Shown piece after piece: positions 7,161 through 13,666 of a DNA stretch of 21,295 nt (within the stretch, counting starts at the first letter, position 1; each line of letters begins with the position of its first letter). Origin of the DNA: a virus. The DNA lies in the IMG/VR virus record IMGVR_UViG_3300044630_002054, positions 1 through 21,295 of that record; one strand, 5' to 3'. Below the pieces are notes generated by a model that ran no database searches, was not told where the DNA came from, and saw nothing but the letters and a program-made list of their open reading frames with translations. The position numbers were made by a program, and so were the translations under genes.

Positions 7161-7667
7161 ATGAAACTCATAGATATTTTAAACGAACTAGTTATGCCAC
7201 CGGCTTTAAAGTCGAAACAATACGAATTAGAGAAGGACGGGTATACTAAAATCGGAGGTGGAGATAATGGCATTGTAATGGAAAAAGGATCCGACGTAAA
7301 GAAGCTTACTACGGATGTTGATGAGCTAGAACACGCTGAGAAACTATTGAACCACTCTTTTTCATGTATCATCCCCATCTACAAAGTAGAGAGACTTGCT
7401 GGAGGTAAATCAGGCGTTATCGATATGACAAATGCCGAGCAGTTAGCACCTCAGGAAGCAGAAGAGATTGCAGCTAATGGAACTAAAGCAGAAGATTATT
7501 TAGTTTACGATGAAGAATTAGATCCTAGATTATCAGATAAATTAAAACAGTTCTTAGTTACCCTAAAAGAAGCATTCAAGAAAGCAGGTATTAATGCAGA
7601 TGAAATCGATTGGTCACCAACAAACGTTATGAATTACAAAGGAAATTACGTTCTAGTGGACGTATAA
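7161..7667 (+). CDS. Minimal protein-kinase-like protein with a capsid-targeting-like N-terminus
   Basis: 168 residues. The N-terminus MKLIDILNEL matches the tag on the protein at 3095. Then follow a glycine-rich loop GGGDNGIV (32-39, fitting GxGxxGxV), candidate ATP-binding lysines K47/K48, possible helix-C glutamates E57/E60, a hinge-like VIDMTNAEQL (86-95), a catalytic-loop-like DWSPTN (150-155, the spacing of HRDxxxxN but without the His-Arg), and a final LVDV whose D167 has the position of the DFG aspartate. The protein ends there, so the activation segment and lower C-lobe are missing. It may be a minimal kinase, a pseudokinase or another ATP-grasping protein. It sits alone between a terminator and the gp26-like gene. 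The kinase resemblance is my reading of motifs and has not been tested by search. Confidence 0.6.
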   Translation: MKLIDILNELVMPPALKSKQYELEKDGYTKIGGGDNGIVMEKGSDVKKLTTDVDELEHAEKLLNHSFSCIIPIYKVERLAGGKSGVIDMTNAEQLAPQEAEEIAANGTKAEDYLVYDEELDPRLSDKLKQFLVTLKEAFKKAGINADEIDWSPTNVMNYKGNYVLVDV

Positions 7668-7681
7668 ACCTAATTTATATA

Positions 7682-7689
7682 TATTTATA
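7682..7689 (+). promoter_or_regulatory. Late promoter-like octamer upstream of the gp26-like gene
   Basis: Exact TATTTATA in the 48-base gap, inside a longer A/T run, ending 26 bases before the ATG at 7716. The same 26-base spacing is seen at 11003-11010. Confidence 0.5.
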
Positions 7690-7715
7690 ATAGAACAGTT
7701 ATAACAAATTAGTAT

Positions 7716-8450
7716 ATGTCAGAATTCAAATTCCCAACAGAGGTTATTGATCTTCCTTCAAAAGGATTACTTTACCCTAAAGATTCACCACTTGCTTCCG
7801 GAAAGCTTCAAATGAAATACATGACAGCAAAGGAAGAAGACATCTTAACCAATCAAAACTACATCCAGAAAGGAATTGTAATTGATAAGCTACTTCAGTC
7901 TTTGATTGTAGATAACATCGATTACACTCAACTAGTTTCAGGAGATCAAAATGCAGTTATGATTGCTGCTCGTATTTTAGGTTACGGTAAAGATTACGAG
8001 TTTACTTATGGCGGTGAAAAGCAAGCAGTTGATTTAACTACGTTAGAAGATAAACCTTTTGATGAATCTTTAATCACTCCTCACGTTAACGAGTTTAAGT
8101 ATACATTACCTTTTTCCAAAACAGAAATTACTTTTAAGATTTTAACTGTTGGAGACGAAGATAAAATTAGAGAAGAACTTGCCGGCTTGAAGAAAATCAA
8201 CAAAGATGCATCTCCTGAATTATCAACCCGGTTAAAATATATTATTACATCGGTAGATCAAGTAAGGGAACCAGGAGCAATTAGATCTTTCGTAGATAAC
8301 CAGTTACTTGCAAGAGAATCAAAAGCATTAAGAGAGTATATCAGAAGAGTTCAACCAGATATCGATTTAACTGTTAAAGTTACCTACAACGGTGTTGAGG
8401 AGGACGTCGCATTACCAATTAATGTGAGCTTTTTTTGGCCTGACGCCTGA
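7716..8450 (+). CDS. T4 gp26-like baseplate hub / tail assembly protein, upstream frame of a probable frameshift pair
   Basis: 244 residues in the zero frame (T4 gp26 is about 208). The start FPTEVIDLPSKGLLYPKDSP, then LQMKYMTAKEEDILTNQNYI (about 30-50), is characteristic of the T4-type gp26 baseplate family. Helical segments around 150-210 and a final beta hairpin (LTVKVTYNGVEEDVALPINV) follow. It lies just before the tape measure, as do gp26/gp51 in T4 and tail assembly chaperones in other phages. The zero frame ends SFFWPDA then TGA, the only TGA stop among the complete late genes from 63 to 17828. Seven T at 8430-8436 precede it, and the +1 frame continues as protein-like sequence. A fusion would have about 325 residues. 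Confidence 0.75.
   Translation: MSEFKFPTEVIDLPSKGLLYPKDSPLASGKLQMKYMTAKEEDILTNQNYIQKGIVIDKLLQSLIVDNIDYTQLVSGDQNAVMIAARILGYGKDYEFTYGGEKQAVDLTTLEDKPFDESLITPHVNEFKYTLPFSKTEITFKILTVGDEDKIREELAGLKKINKDASPELSTRLKYIITSVDQVREPGAIRSFVDNQLLARESKALREYIRRVQPDIDLTVKVTYNGVEEDVALPINVSFFWPDA
8430..8436 (+). other. Candidate programmed ribosomal frameshift site (T7 run)
   Basis: Seven consecutive T are read as TTT TTT T in the gp26-like frame. Moving one base forward (or two back) after them enters a frame that reads GLTPEHRKFIFDQIHQIVF and joins the ORF ending at 8694. The zero frame stops 12 bases later with TGA. GAGGAGG at 8397-8403 is a purine-rich stretch upstream, but it is too far away to be a clear stimulator. 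Confidence 0.5.
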
Positions 8451-8487
8451 GCATAGAAAGTTTATATTTGACCAAATACATCAAATA

Positions 8488-8694
8488 GTGTTTAATGGTC
8501 AAGGAGGATATTCTTTTACAGAAGTATACGAACTTCCTATACACTTGAGAAAGTATATCTTTCATCAAATGAAAGAACATTACGATAAAATAAATAAACA
8601 AAAGGAAAACCCGGAAGACTTAGCTAAAAAAATTAAAAGCGGTCAGATTGAAGTACCGGATTACGCAAAAGGTAAAAAAGTATCATACGGATAA
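8488..8694 (+). CDS. Downstream extension of the gp26-like protein, or a separate small gp51-position protein
   Basis: From GTG 8488 it gives 68 residues (NGQGGYSFTEVYELPIHLRK, then a Lys/Glu-rich helix and an SGQIEVPDYAKGKK tail). The same frame is open back to 8428 and the extra residues (LTPEHRKFIFDQIHQIVF) look like genuine helical protein, yet that stretch has no ATG or TTG. This argues for expression by frameshift from the gp26-like gene. The tight YxFxxVYELPIxxR segment resembles the C-terminal part of shifted tail assembly chaperones. Independent start at GTG 8488 without a Shine-Dalgarno remains possible. Its stop overlaps the stem of the following terminator. Confidence 0.65.
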   Translation: MFNGQGGYSFTEVYELPIHLRKYIFHQMKEHYDKINKQKENPEDLAKKIKSGQIEVPDYAKGKKVSYG

Positions 8695-8719
8695 AGGCAT
8701 CTTAAAATCGATGCCTTTT
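8693..8719 (+). terminator. Rho-independent terminator before the tape measure gene
   Basis: AAAGGCATC (8693-8701) pairs perfectly with GATGCCTTT (8710-8718) around an 8-base loop. The T run is short (8716-8719). The stem begins within the stop codon of the preceding ORF. Confidence 0.75.
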
Positions 8720-8721
8720 CC

Positions 8722-8729
8722 TATTTATA
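8722..8729 (+). promoter_or_regulatory. Late promoter-like octamer upstream of the tape measure gene
   Basis: Exact TATTTATA, two bases after the terminator's T run and ending 4 bases before the ATG at 8734. Used as a -10 box it would give an essentially leaderless message. Confidence 0.55.
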
Positions 8730-8733
8730 ACAT

Positions 8734-10983
8734 ATGGCTGATCCAAACCAGAATATTAACCAAACTAACCAAGAGTTAAGAGATAATGCTCTAGAAACAG
8801 CCTCTATTGTTGCAGAAGCATTACGCAGTATAACTGCTGAGATTGCTGCAACACTTGCAACTGTATTAAACGATACAGACACTGTAGTAAAGTCTTTAGC
8901 AAAAGATTTACAGAAGAACTTTAATACGTTAAGTAAGACTTCCAAAGATACAGCTACAAACATATACCTACAGCAACAGGGTCTAGCGAAAGAAAAAAGC
9001 ATCTTAGAACAGATCAACAAAAGAAAAGCTGAAGAATTAGCAGCTGGTATAAACTTAGTATCAGTTTTAAAAGCTCAAAATGCTAGTTTAAGTACAATAG
9101 ACGAATTAGTTGATAAGACAACCGGCGATATACTGCTTCAAAGTGATAAGTACATAGACCTTACCGGGATACAAAAAACCCTCGTAGAACAATATGCACA
9201 GGCTTTAAGATATTCTAAAGAACAATTAGAGGTAGAGAAAAAATTAGCAAAAGAAGCAAAAAAACAAGAAGAGGACAGAGAGAGTAGTTTAGGACTGTCT
9301 GGAAAGATTTTAAAAACAGTAGGGAATATTAAGGGCTTAGGAGATGCATCAGCAAAATCTCAAGAAAAACTTAACGAATACGCAAACGAATACTATAGAA
9401 TTAACGAAAAATTCCCAGGACAGTGGCAAACTTTGGGTAAAGCTATAACACTAACCGGTCAAAGTTTAATAAGAGGACTAGTAGATCCTGCATTTATACT
9501 TTCAGCGACTGTAGGACTGTTAGTAAAAGGCTTCTTAAAGTTCGACCAAGCAGTAGTAGGGGTACAGAAGAGTCTTGCTATATCTAAAGATCAAGCCGGA
9601 GAATTAGTTAGAGAGTTTACAACCTTTAACAGTCTACTAAGCAGTGCTGACCTACTTAAATCTATTGGAGCAATTCAAAGTAAGTTAGGGTCGGTAGGAA
9701 AAGTAACTAAGGACACCGCAGAAACTTTTGCTAGACTAAATACCTTTGTAGGACTATCCGAACAAGGAGCTGCAGGTCTAGTTACCCAAGCTGATGCTTT
9801 TGGTAAAAACGCTTCAGAAGTATATAAGACCTCTGTAGGGACTACTGCTGAAATTGGTAGACAGTATAAAACTAATATAAACCAAAAAGCAGTTTTAGAA
9901 TCTGTTGGTAAAGCATCAGCTTATACCTTGATTCAGTTTAAAGGATCAACCCAGGCATTAACAGAGGGTGTAGCAAAAGCAAATGCTTTAGGTATTTCAT
10001 TAGAGACAGTAAACAAGTCTGCTCAAGGGTTGTTAAATTTCCAACAATCTATTGAGGATGAATTAGCAGCTGAGGTACTATCAGGTAAACAGTTAAACCT
10101 GGAACAGGCTCGATACTACGCTTTGACTAATCAACAATCCAAATTAATGGATGAGTTGAACGGTCAAGTCGGAACTTATAGTGATTTTACAAAACAAACA
10201 GTTTTAGCTCAAGAGGCACAGGCAAAAGCTTTAGGAATGTCACTTCCTGAACTTTCTGATATGCTGTTCAAACAGGAGTATATGAAAAATACTGCTCAAG
10301 AACAAGCAATGACAGAAGAAGAAATAATTCAGAGTAGGATAGAAAGCTTAACAGTACAAGAGAAGCTTCAAAAAGCTGTGGAAAAACTCTCCGAAACATT
10401 TGCCAATTTTGTTGCCGGTCCTTTAGGGACGTTCCTAACAGACATAACAGTAATCTCAGGAATACTCGGGTTCATGGCTGGATCACAGTTAGGTAAATTA
10501 GCAGCCGCTTTCGCACCTGTAATTGCCAGAGCTGCAGTCTTTTTCGGTCTACAGACAGGAACAGCAGCGGCAGCCACTGCTACAGCAACAGCAATCAGCG
10601 GAGGATCTTTGCTACCTGTAATATTGGGCGGTATTGGTGCAGTTCTTGCAATGCTAGCAGCTACTAACGTAGATGACATGTACTCTGGCGGTGATGGATA
10701 CGGGGAAAGAACTTTAATGGTAAAAGGAAAAGGTGCATTTAGGTTAAATAATGAAGATCGATTCTTCGCTACTACAGATAAAAACTTCCCCTATTCTGCA
10801 AATCAAGCCGGTGGTGGTCAATCAACTGTTAACAATCAAGTTAGTGTTGCTCCTTCAAATACAAGTATTAACTTGAACCTAAACGGTGCAGCTATCGGTA
10901 ATGCAACTGCAAGACAGGATTATGCAGTAGGTAAGAACATCCGAGCATTCGGTGGGTCTATAGATTATAGTGCACCCGTTTAA
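8734..10983 (+). CDS. Tail tape measure protein (T4 gp29 position)
   Basis: 749 residues, the largest protein here; T4 gp29 is about 590. Residues about 1-230 are long charged helices with coiled-coil character (KEQLEVEKKLAKEAKKQEED). Residues about 230-540 are helical with many Gln, Ala and Gly. Residues about 560-650 are hydrophobic, with Ala/Gly-rich segments (GILGFMAGSQLGKLAAAFAP and SLLPVILGGIGAVLAMLAAT) that could insert into the host membrane. The C-terminal 100 residues are polar and Asn/Ser-rich. This architecture, size and place between the gp26-like and tube-initiator-like genes identify the tape measure, which sets tail length and is expelled on infection. Confidence 0.88.
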   Translation: MADPNQNINQTNQELRDNALETASIVAEALRSITAEIAATLATVLNDTDTVVKSLAKDLQKNFNTLSKTSKDTATNIYLQQQGLAKEKSILEQINKRKAEELAAGINLVSVLKAQNASLSTIDELVDKTTGDILLQSDKYIDLTGIQKTLVEQYAQALRYSKEQLEVEKKLAKEAKKQEEDRESSLGLSGKILKTVGNIKGLGDASAKSQEKLNEYANEYYRINEKFPGQWQTLGKAITLTGQSLIRGLVDPAFILSATVGLLVKGFLKFDQAVVGVQKSLAISKDQAGELVREFTTFNSLLSSADLLKSIGAIQSKLGSVGKVTKDTAETFARLNTFVGLSEQGAAGLVTQADAFGKNASEVYKTSVGTTAEIGRQYKTNINQKAVLESVGKASAYTLIQFKGSTQALTEGVAKANALGISLETVNKSAQGLLNFQQSIEDELAAEVLSGKQLNLEQARYYALTNQQSKLMDELNGQVGTYSDFTKQTVLAQEAQAKALGMSLPELSDMLFKQEYMKNTAQEQAMTEEEIIQSRIESLTVQEKLQKAVEKLSETFANFVAGPLGTFLTDITVISGILGFMAGSQLGKLAAAFAPVIARAAVFFGLQTGTAAAATATATAISGGSLLPVILGGIGAVLAMLAATNVDDMYSGGDGYGERTLMVKGKGAFRLNNEDRFFATTDKNFPYSANQAGGGQSTVNNQVSVAPSNTSINLNLNGAAIGNATARQDYAVGKNIRAFGGSIDYSAPV

Positions 10984-11002
10984 TAAATTTTAATATCTTC
11001 AA

Positions 11003-11010
11003 TATTTATA
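11003..11010 (+). promoter_or_regulatory. Late promoter-like octamer upstream of 11037
   Basis: Exact TATTTATA in the 53-base gap after the tape measure gene, ending 26 bases before the next ATG. The leader between them is A-rich without a Shine-Dalgarno. Confidence 0.5.
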
Positions 11011-11036
11011 ACAGTAAACATAAATAACTTAAAATT

Positions 11037-11240
11037 ATGGCAACTACTTTAGAACAGAGGTTAAAAACTAACAAAACTCCAAATCTTTCATTGAATGGAT
11101 TAGTACCATCAACAGCTAACAGAGATGCTAGTTTTCCTGCTATTAACGATAGCTTTGAAAAAGGAACTTACGATGTAACGTTAAGACCTGACGATGCTCA
11201 AGCTGCAAGTAGAATCACTCCTCTACCTAAGCGTCCTTAA
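11037..11240 (+). CDS. Small probable virion-associated protein, unknown
   Basis: 67 residues with little predicted secondary structure: MATTLEQRLKTNKTPNLSLN, then a Pro/Asn/Ser/Asp-rich middle and a basic end PLPKRP. There are no membrane segments or cysteines. It has its own late-type octamer and lies between the tape measure and a baseplate-tube protein, so a minor tail or baseplate component or an assembly factor is plausible. I do not recognise the family. Confidence 0.65.
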   Translation: MATTLEQRLKTNKTPNLSLNGLVPSTANRDASFPAINDSFEKGTYDVTLRPDDAQAASRITPLPKRP

Positions 11241-11256
11241 TCGGTAGGATTGGTAG

Positions 11257-11276
11257 TACACTCATCCTTGGGTGTA
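11257..11276 (+). other. Small hairpin in the gap before 11308
   Basis: TACACTC (11257-11263) can pair with GGGTGTA (11270-11276), including one G-T pair, around a 6-base loop. No T run follows, so it is not a standard terminator. It may be an attenuator or mRNA-stabilising structure, or chance. Nothing else is seen in this 67-base gap. Confidence 0.25.
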
Positions 11277-11307
11277 AACTCTCTACTTTACAATAAAACA
11301 CTAAAGA

Positions 11308-13362
11308 ATGGCTTTAAAAGAACTACTAGCAGATCCTTCCCAATTTAAATATAATTCCCGTAGTCTAAAGTACGGTAATGATAGACCGGGAGGAGGAAGT
11401 AGTAAACAGCCTTTCATTCAAACAAAACTACCATCGGTAGAGTCTGAACCGACAACTACCTTCCCAGATTTCTTATTAAGAGATCCTAAAAATGCTTTAA
11501 ACAATAGAGTAGATGATCTTGAAAGAATAACTAAATTCTTAGTTTCAAGAGAGGGTGGTTTATTTATTGCCAAACAAGAATTACTTTCTTTACAGAATCC
11601 TATAGTTCCTGGTAGACCGAACCGAGCAACACCTATATCAGGGATGTATAATCCCTTAATGACTTTAGCTCAAGTTGGAGCTTCTGGAACAGGACTGCAT
11701 ATAGAAAAGCAGGGACTTTATCCTATTTGGGATAAGACTGAAAAATACGAGTATCAATATAAGAACTTATACAATTTTGATCAAACAAACAGGCTTACAA
11801 TTCTATACGAAAGAAAAATAGAAGGTAATGCAGCTTTTGGTGTAGGAGCTCCGACTGGAGTATCTCTTGATCCAAACACTATACTTTCATACTCTGGAGG
11901 TCCTAATTCACTAAAAGGAATTGGTAAAACAGTTATTCCATTTGCAGACAATAGGGCATACAGTAGAGAAAACCTTAAAAAGCAAAAAGCAGCTTTACAA
12001 ACATCGAAAGAAAAAGCTTCACTTATCAATTATGATTACACTAAGTATTTAGGAGCTTCAAACAAAGCTATTGATCTAGGATACGCATCAGACAAAATAA
12101 GTGATTCTCAGATTTATTTGAATAATCAGATAAACGCAAACAACACTGGATTCACTTTTGATCCAAGTGTTTACTTTGCTAAAGCAACCTTCCCAGATAC
12201 TAACGCTCAAAAAACAACAGCTTTCGGAGCATACACGTTAACCCAGAAGCAGCTACTAGCAAGAATACCTATTGGACGTAATGAAAGCACTAGCTTATCC
12301 GACATTCAGGATTTTAGACGTCAAATTAGAGAAACTTACACGCAGCAATCAGATAAAGTTAAACAAGACCGTCAAGGCTTAATATCTTTTGATTATACCT
12401 CACCAAAAGTAAACAGAGAACAGAGAATTGGTCTAGGAAACCCGGGTGGTAGAGGTAGAAGTAGAGGTAAGTTAACTTACTATACTAACGACGCTCTTGA
12501 TAGAATCAACGTTTTACCTGCCTACTATAGTGATATCGTAGCAGATGCAGACACTTTAACAAGAGATCTAGTTAAGTTTAGATTTGAAATTATTGACAAT
12601 ACAAAACCTAGCCATTCTACCTTTCTTCACTTTAGAGCATTCTTAGGAGCTATCAACGATAACTTCAGATCAGAGTGGGATTCCACAAAATATGTAGGTA
12701 GGGGAGAAAAATTTTACAATTACACTGGCTTTACAAGGGAAATAAGCTTTTCTTTCAAGGTACATCCCCAATCTAGAGCAGAAATGAGATCAATATACCA
12801 AAAACTAAATCTATTAGCAGCATCACTTGCTCCTGATTATAGAAACGGGTATATGAAAGGTAACCTTATTAGACTTACAATCGGGGATTACTTATACATT
12901 GTTCCAGGCTTTATTTCAAACTTAACTTACAACATACCAGAAGAAGCAGCCTGGGAGATTGCTTTAAACTCTCCTGAAGGAGAAAGTGATTTTGGTATGT
13001 TAGAAACTCCAAAGTATTTTGAAGTTAACGTCAACTTTACTCCGATTCATGATTTTGCTCCTCAATTAGGTACTACTGCTAAGACTGCATTTATTACACC
13101 TCAACCAGCTACTGCAGACGGTAATGCATACTTATCAGGACTAGGTGCAAGCGGATCATATACAGATCGAGATTTCTCATATGTAAGGAGAACATCTACA
13201 GATACTACCGACCTTAGCAACGTAGATGCAGCGAACTTGAAAAAGTTTACATCAGCTGGATCAGTAGAAGCTACTATTTTAACTCCTGAAAGTACACCGA
13301 ACCAAACCAACCTCACCGGAAACGCTCTGGCTGGTAATAATCCAGAATTAGTACTTCAATAA
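11308..13362 (+). CDS. Baseplate protein, probable tube initiator (T4 gp48/gp54 position)
   Basis: 684 residues. The N-terminal 100 residues include FPDFLLRDPKNALNNRVDDL and SREGGLFIAKQELLSLQNP. A long polar region, possibly a large insertion, fills about 110-380. Residues about 395-590 look like a tail-tube-type beta fold: FRFEIIDNTKPSHSTFLHFR, STKYVGRGEKFYNYTGFTRE, SFSFKVHPQSRAEM, and IRLTIGDYLYIVPGFISNLT. In T4, gp48 and gp54 follow the tape measure gp29 and form the cap from which the tube polymerises, so both order and fold point here. The C-terminal 80 residues are Thr/Ser/Asn-rich and probably disordered. T4 gp48 and gp54 are about 364 and 320 residues, so this single gene may do the work of both; that is inference. 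Confidence 0.6.
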   Translation: MALKELLADPSQFKYNSRSLKYGNDRPGGGSSKQPFIQTKLPSVESEPTTTFPDFLLRDPKNALNNRVDDLERITKFLVSREGGLFIAKQELLSLQNPIVPGRPNRATPISGMYNPLMTLAQVGASGTGLHIEKQGLYPIWDKTEKYEYQYKNLYNFDQTNRLTILYERKIEGNAAFGVGAPTGVSLDPNTILSYSGGPNSLKGIGKTVIPFADNRAYSRENLKKQKAALQTSKEKASLINYDYTKYLGASNKAIDLGYASDKISDSQIYLNNQINANNTGFTFDPSVYFAKATFPDTNAQKTTAFGAYTLTQKQLLARIPIGRNESTSLSDIQDFRRQIRETYTQQSDKVKQDRQGLISFDYTSPKVNREQRIGLGNPGGRGRSRGKLTYYTNDALDRINVLPAYYSDIVADADTLTRDLVKFRFEIIDNTKPSHSTFLHFRAFLGAINDNFRSEWDSTKYVGRGEKFYNYTGFTREISFSFKVHPQSRAEMRSIYQKLNLLAASLAPDYRNGYMKGNLIRLTIGDYLYIVPGFISNLTYNIPEEAAWEIALNSPEGESDFGMLETPKYFEVNVNFTPIHDFAPQLGTTAKTAFITPQPATADGNAYLSGLGASGSYTDRDFSYVRRTSTDTTDLSNVDAANLKKFTSAGSVEATILTPESTPNQTNLTGNALAGNNPELVLQ

Positions 13363-13363
13363 T

Positions 13364-13666
13364 ATGAACCGCTACGCTGATATTAGAACATATAAGACCG
13401 CTACAGGAATTACATACCAAGGTGTAACAAGATACCCTGAGATTCCTTATAGCGAAAATGATATTTACGTTATAACAACAGACGGTGACAGATTAGACAA
13501 CTTAGCATATGAATACTATGGAGATGCTACGTTATACTGGGTTATCTCTGCAGCAAACCCAACTCAAACATATAGCTTACTCTATCCGGTTATAGGAACT
13601 CAATTACGTATTCCTTTCCCTGTCGATGCAGTTATAGACAGTTTTAATAATTTAAACAATGGTTAA
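13364..13666 (+). CDS. LysM-like baseplate protein, T4 gp53-like
   Basis: 100 residues. The core ITTDGDRLDNLAYEYYGDAT, then LYWVISAANP and IGTQLRIPFP (about 37-90), is a LysM-type fold as found in gp53-like baseplate wedge proteins and in the gpX/LysM connectors of other contractile systems. T4 gp53 is about 196 residues, so this is a minimal version. It bridges baseplate parts; the fold here is structural rather than for cell-wall binding. The start lies one base after the previous stop, and its end overlaps the next gene by 8 bases, which suggests coupling with the hub genes. Confidence 0.7.
   Translation: MNRYADIRTYKTATGITYQGVTRYPEIPYSENDIYVITTDGDRLDNLAYEYYGDATLYWVISAANPTQTYSLLYPVIGTQLRIPFPVDAVIDSFNNLNNG

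Noticed and set aside
8721-9020. 99-codon open frame on the minus strand at the start of the tape measure gene
   Set aside because: Antisense to a well-supported gene, Ser/Val/Cys-rich without domain pattern, and its end runs into the late octamer. Treated as a shadow.
10368-10679. 103-codon open frame on the minus strand inside the tape measure gene
   Set aside because: It mirrors the Ala/Gly-rich hydrophobic part of the tape measure and is low-complexity Val/Ala/Pro sequence. No leader or neighbouring minus-strand gene supports it.
632-11010. Octamers read on the minus strand as exact T4-type TATAAATA late promoters firing leftward
   Set aside because: No supported gene on the minus strand lies downstream of any copy, and spacing to + strand starts is regular. 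Leftward use would give only antisense RNA; possible but less likely.
11561-11568. TATTTATT inside the tube-initiator-like gene
   Set aside because: It lies about 250 bases inside a coding region with no start nearby, as does the exact copy at 1605-1612. Both are counted as background for the octamer.
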